This document shows, in pieces, positions 22,782-24,927 of a stretch of 24,927 nt of DNA. Position 1 is the stretch's first letter; each line of letters starts with the position of its first letter. The notes under the pieces were generated by a model that was not told the origin of the DNA, made no database searches, and was given only the letters and a program-made list of their open reading frames with translations. The position numbers and the translations under genes were made by a program. This DNA is from Zeimonas sp044507525. GTDB lineage: Bacteria > Pseudomonadota > Gammaproteobacteria > Burkholderiales > Burkholderiaceae_E. The stretch is taken from positions 1 through 24,927 of the forward strand of contig JBIQJM010000042.1 in the NCBI GenBank assembly GCA_044507525.1, written 5' to 3'.

Positions 22782-24927
22782 CTATACGGGGCGTTCCGAA
22801 AGTGCCGATCGAGCGCGATTGCGCGACAGGAACGTGTACGCAGTCGGCACGACGAACAGCGTCAGCAGCGTGCCGAAGCTCATTCCGCCGACGATCACCC
22901 AGCCGATCTCCTGCCGCGCCTCGGCGCCGGCGCCGCCGGCGATCGCCAGCGGCACCGCGCCGGCGATCATCGCGCCGGTGGTCATCAGGATCGGTCGCAG
23001 GCGCAGGACCGCGGCCTCGACGATCGCGTCGTGCAGCGTGCGCCCTTCGTCCTGCAGGCGGTTGGCGAACTGCACGATCAGGATGCCGTGCTTGCTGATC
23101 AGCCCGATCAGCGTCACCAGGCCGATCTGGCTGTAGATGTTCAGCGTGCCGCCGCTGCCGTGCAGCGCGATCAGCGCGCCCGCCATCGACAGCGGCACCG
23201 TCAGCAGGATGACCAGCGGGTCTGCGAAGCTTTCGAACTGCGCGGCGAGCACCAGGTAGATGAAGACGAGCGCCAGCACGAAGACGAACAGCAGGCTCGC
23301 TTCGGCTTCCTTGAACTCGCGCGATTGCCCGGCGTAGTCGTAGCGCACCGTGGGCGGCAGCACGCGCTCGACGGCCTGCTCGAGGAAGGCGAGCCCTTCG
23401 CCGAGGGACGAGCCGGGCGCGACGTTCGCGGTGATCGTCGCCGAGCGGAACTGGTTGAAGCGGTTCAGCTCCTTCGGGGCGACGGTCTCCTGCACGCGCA
23501 CGAGGTTCGACAGCTGGATCATCGCGTCGTCGCGGCCGCGAACGTAGATGTCGTCGAGCGCGCCCGGCGTGCGGCGGTCGTCGGCGGCGACCTGCACGAT
23601 CACGTCGTACTGCTCGCCGTCGAGATCGAAGCGCGTCACCTGGCGCCCGCCGAGCAGCGTCTCGAGCGTGCGTCCCACGGTGAGCACGCCCGCGCCGGTG
23701 GCGGCGACGCGTTCGCGGTCGACGTCGACCTCGAGTTGCGGCTTGTCGAGCCGCAGGTCCGTGTCCAGGTTCATGAGCCCCGGGAACTTCTCCGCTTCGG
23801 CCAGCAGCAGCTGGACGTATTCGTCGAGCTTCTCGTAGCTCTCCGGCGTCTGCAGGACGAACTCGATCGGCTTGTTGCGCGCGCTCTGGCCGAAGGATCC
23901 GGGGTTGTTCGCCGAGGCGCGCACTCCGGTGATGCGTGCGAGCCCGGGCTGCATCTCCTCGACGATCTCCATCTGCGTGCGGCTGCGGTCCTCCCAGCTC
24001 TTCAGCTGCGAGAACGAGATCAGCTCGGTGACCGCACGCGAACCGACGATGACGAACGAATGCGCGACTTCCGGTATGCCGGCGATCAGGCGCTCGAAGG
24101 GTTCCACGTAGCGCGTGGTGAAATCGATCGTCGACCCCTCGGGCGCATGCCCCTGCGTGAAGAGCACGCCGCGGTCCTCGATCGGCGCGAGCTCCGATTT
24201 CAGTCCGGTGAACAGGAAGTACGTCGAGCCCGCGACGAGCAGCGCGACGAGCACCACCGCCGGGCGCAGCCGCAGCGCGCCCGCCAGTGCTCGGCGGTAG
24301 CCTCGCGTGAGCCCGCGCAGCCCGCGCTCGAGCAGGTTGTAGAAGCGTCCGTGCGACTCGTGCTCGCGCAGCAGCCGCGAGCACATCATCGGCGACAGCG
24401 TCAGCGCGACGAAGCCGGAGACCAGCACCGCGCCGGCGAGCGTCAGCGCGAACTCGGCGAACAGCGATCCGGTGCGGCCCGGCGCGAAGGCGACCGGCGC
24501 GTACACCGCCGCCAGCGTGAGCGTCATCGCCACGACGGCGCCCGAGATCTCGCCGATGCCGACGATCGCCGCGCGCATCGGCTTCATGCCGTCCTCGATG
24601 TGCCGGTGCACGTTCTCGAGCACGACGATCGCATCGTCGACGACGAGGCCGATCGCCAACACCATCGACAACAGCGTCAGCGTGTTGATCGAGAAGCCGA
24701 GCAGGTCCATCAGCGCGAAGGCGCCGACCAGCGACACCGGGATCGTCACGAGCGGAATGACGGTCGCGCGCACCGTGCGCAGGAACAGGAAGATGACGAG
24801 CACGACCAGCAGCACCGCTTCGGCGATCGTCGCGTAGACCGCCGCGACCGACCGATCGATGAAGATCGATCGGTCGTAGGCGACGTCGATGCTCATCCCG
24901 GGCGGCAGGTCGCGCGTGATCTCGGGC
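22782..24927 (-). CDS. HAE1-type RND efflux pump inner-membrane subunit, N-terminus outside the window
   Basis: The frame stays open to the window edge, so this is the C-terminal part (714 residues) of a protein usually about 1030 long; roughly the first 310 residues are missing. It is an RND drug/proton antiporter of the AcrB/MexB type (HAE1), which spans the envelope with a periplasmic adaptor and an outer-membrane channel. Visible marks are the TM4 proton-relay Asp pair in GLVVDDAIVVLENVHRH, the TM10 lysine in the GLISKHGILIVQFAN block, and the repeated docking/porter regions between. The last helix and a short tail end at 22782. An adaptor gene would be expected beyond the right edge. It precedes the nor genes by 72 bases without a clear terminator. 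Its substrate cannot be inferred. Confidence 0.93.
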   Translation of the reverse strand, partial: PEITRDLPPGMSIDVAYDRSIFIDRSVAAVYATIAEAVLLVVLVIFLFLRTVRATVIPLVTIPVSLVGAFALMDLLGFSINTLTLLSMVLAIGLVVDDAIVVLENVHRHIEDGMKPMRAAIVGIGEISGAVVAMTLTLAAVYAPVAFAPGRTGSLFAEFALTLAGAVLVSGFVALTLSPMMCSRLLREHESHGRFYNLLERGLRGLTRGYRRALAGALRLRPAVVLVALLVAGSTYFLFTGLKSELAPIEDRGVLFTQGHAPEGSTIDFTTRYVEPFERLIAGIPEVAHSFVIVGSRAVTELISFSQLKSWEDRSRTQMEIVEEMQPGLARITGVRASANNPGSFGQSARNKPIEFVLQTPESYEKLDEYVQLLLAEAEKFPGLMNLDTDLRLDKPQLEVDVDRERVAATGAGVLTVGRTLETLLGGRQVTRFDLDGEQYDVIVQVAADDRRTPGALDDIYVRGRDDAMIQLSNLVRVQETVAPKELNRFNQFRSATITANVAPGSSLGEGLAFLEQAVERVLPPTVRYDYAGQSREFKEAEASLLFVFVLALVFIYLVLAAQFESFADPLVILLTVPLSMAGALIALHGSGGTLNIYSQIGLVTLIGLISKHGILIVQFANRLQDEGRTLHDAIVEAAVLRLRPILMTTGAMIAGAVPLAIAGGAGAEARQEIGWVIVGGMSFGTLLTLFVVPTAYTFLSRNRARSALSERPV

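Noticed and set aside
22710..22800. Search for FNR/NNR (TTGAT-N4-ATCAA) or NorR-type sites before the nor genes
   Set aside because: No match was found. A TTGACC hexamer in the complement of 22772-22777 has no acceptable -10 box at 16-18 bases.
1..24927. CRISPR arrays, tRNA or rRNA genes, insertion sequences and attachment sites
   Set aside because: No regularly spaced repeats, cloverleaf sequences, transposase motifs or terminal inverted repeats were seen by eye on either strand.

Overview
This is a GC-rich (high GC at third codon positions), gene-dense chromosomal segment. The gene complement is a cytochrome c-type nitric oxide reductase cluster, a urea/amide-type ABC transporter, a MocR regulator, several c-type cytochromes and an RND pump. 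Together these suggest a respiratory, probably facultatively denitrifying betaproteobacterium of Burkholderiales/Rhodocyclales type. The taxonomic placement is an inference from gene style; no rRNA or tRNA gene is present. I see no insertion sequence, phage gene or CRISPR array.

Left part (1-3.6 kb): a short edge region is followed by a CoA-binding protein gene and an O-acetylhomoserine sulfhydrylase gene (metY type), spaced as an operon on the plus strand. A convergent MocR-type regulator (wHTH plus aminotransferase-like domain) follows on the minus strand.

Middle (3.6-11 kb): a 310-bp divergent intergenic region carries repeated TGACAA/TTGTCA elements on both promoters. It separates the MocR gene from a plus-strand operon. 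That operon encodes a Tat-exported UrtA-like binding protein, a UrtB-like permease, a single polypeptide fusing a UrtC-like permease to a UrtD-like ATPase, a UrtE-like ATPase, an amidase-signature hydrolase and a YiiM-like MOSC protein. The simplest reading is a regulated system that imports an amide or urea-like compound and hydrolyses it.

Right part (10.9-24.9 kb): a radical SAM/SPASM gene (minus) converges on and overlaps the MOSC gene. A small two-CBS-domain gene (plus) lies divergent to it. From about 12.5 kb to the window end everything is on the minus strand. In transcription order this is: the C-terminal two thirds of an HAE1-type RND pump, a 36-residue membrane peptide, norC, norB, norQ, norD, an M23 peptidase, a four-helix membrane protein, a pentaheme cytochrome c, meso-diaminopimelate dehydrogenase and a thioredoxin-like protein. 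Gaps are 72 bp or less throughout.

The most unusual material is in the nor cluster. NorC carries a second C-terminal haem-c domain. NorB lacks one of the conserved acidic residues of canonical cNOR. A previously unlisted 36-aa single-helix gene sits 12 bp upstream of norC. Other points of interest are the MocR-type operator layout, the permease-ATPase fusion and the five-haem cytochrome that looks like a c4-type diheme module joined to a triheme dehydrogenase-type module.
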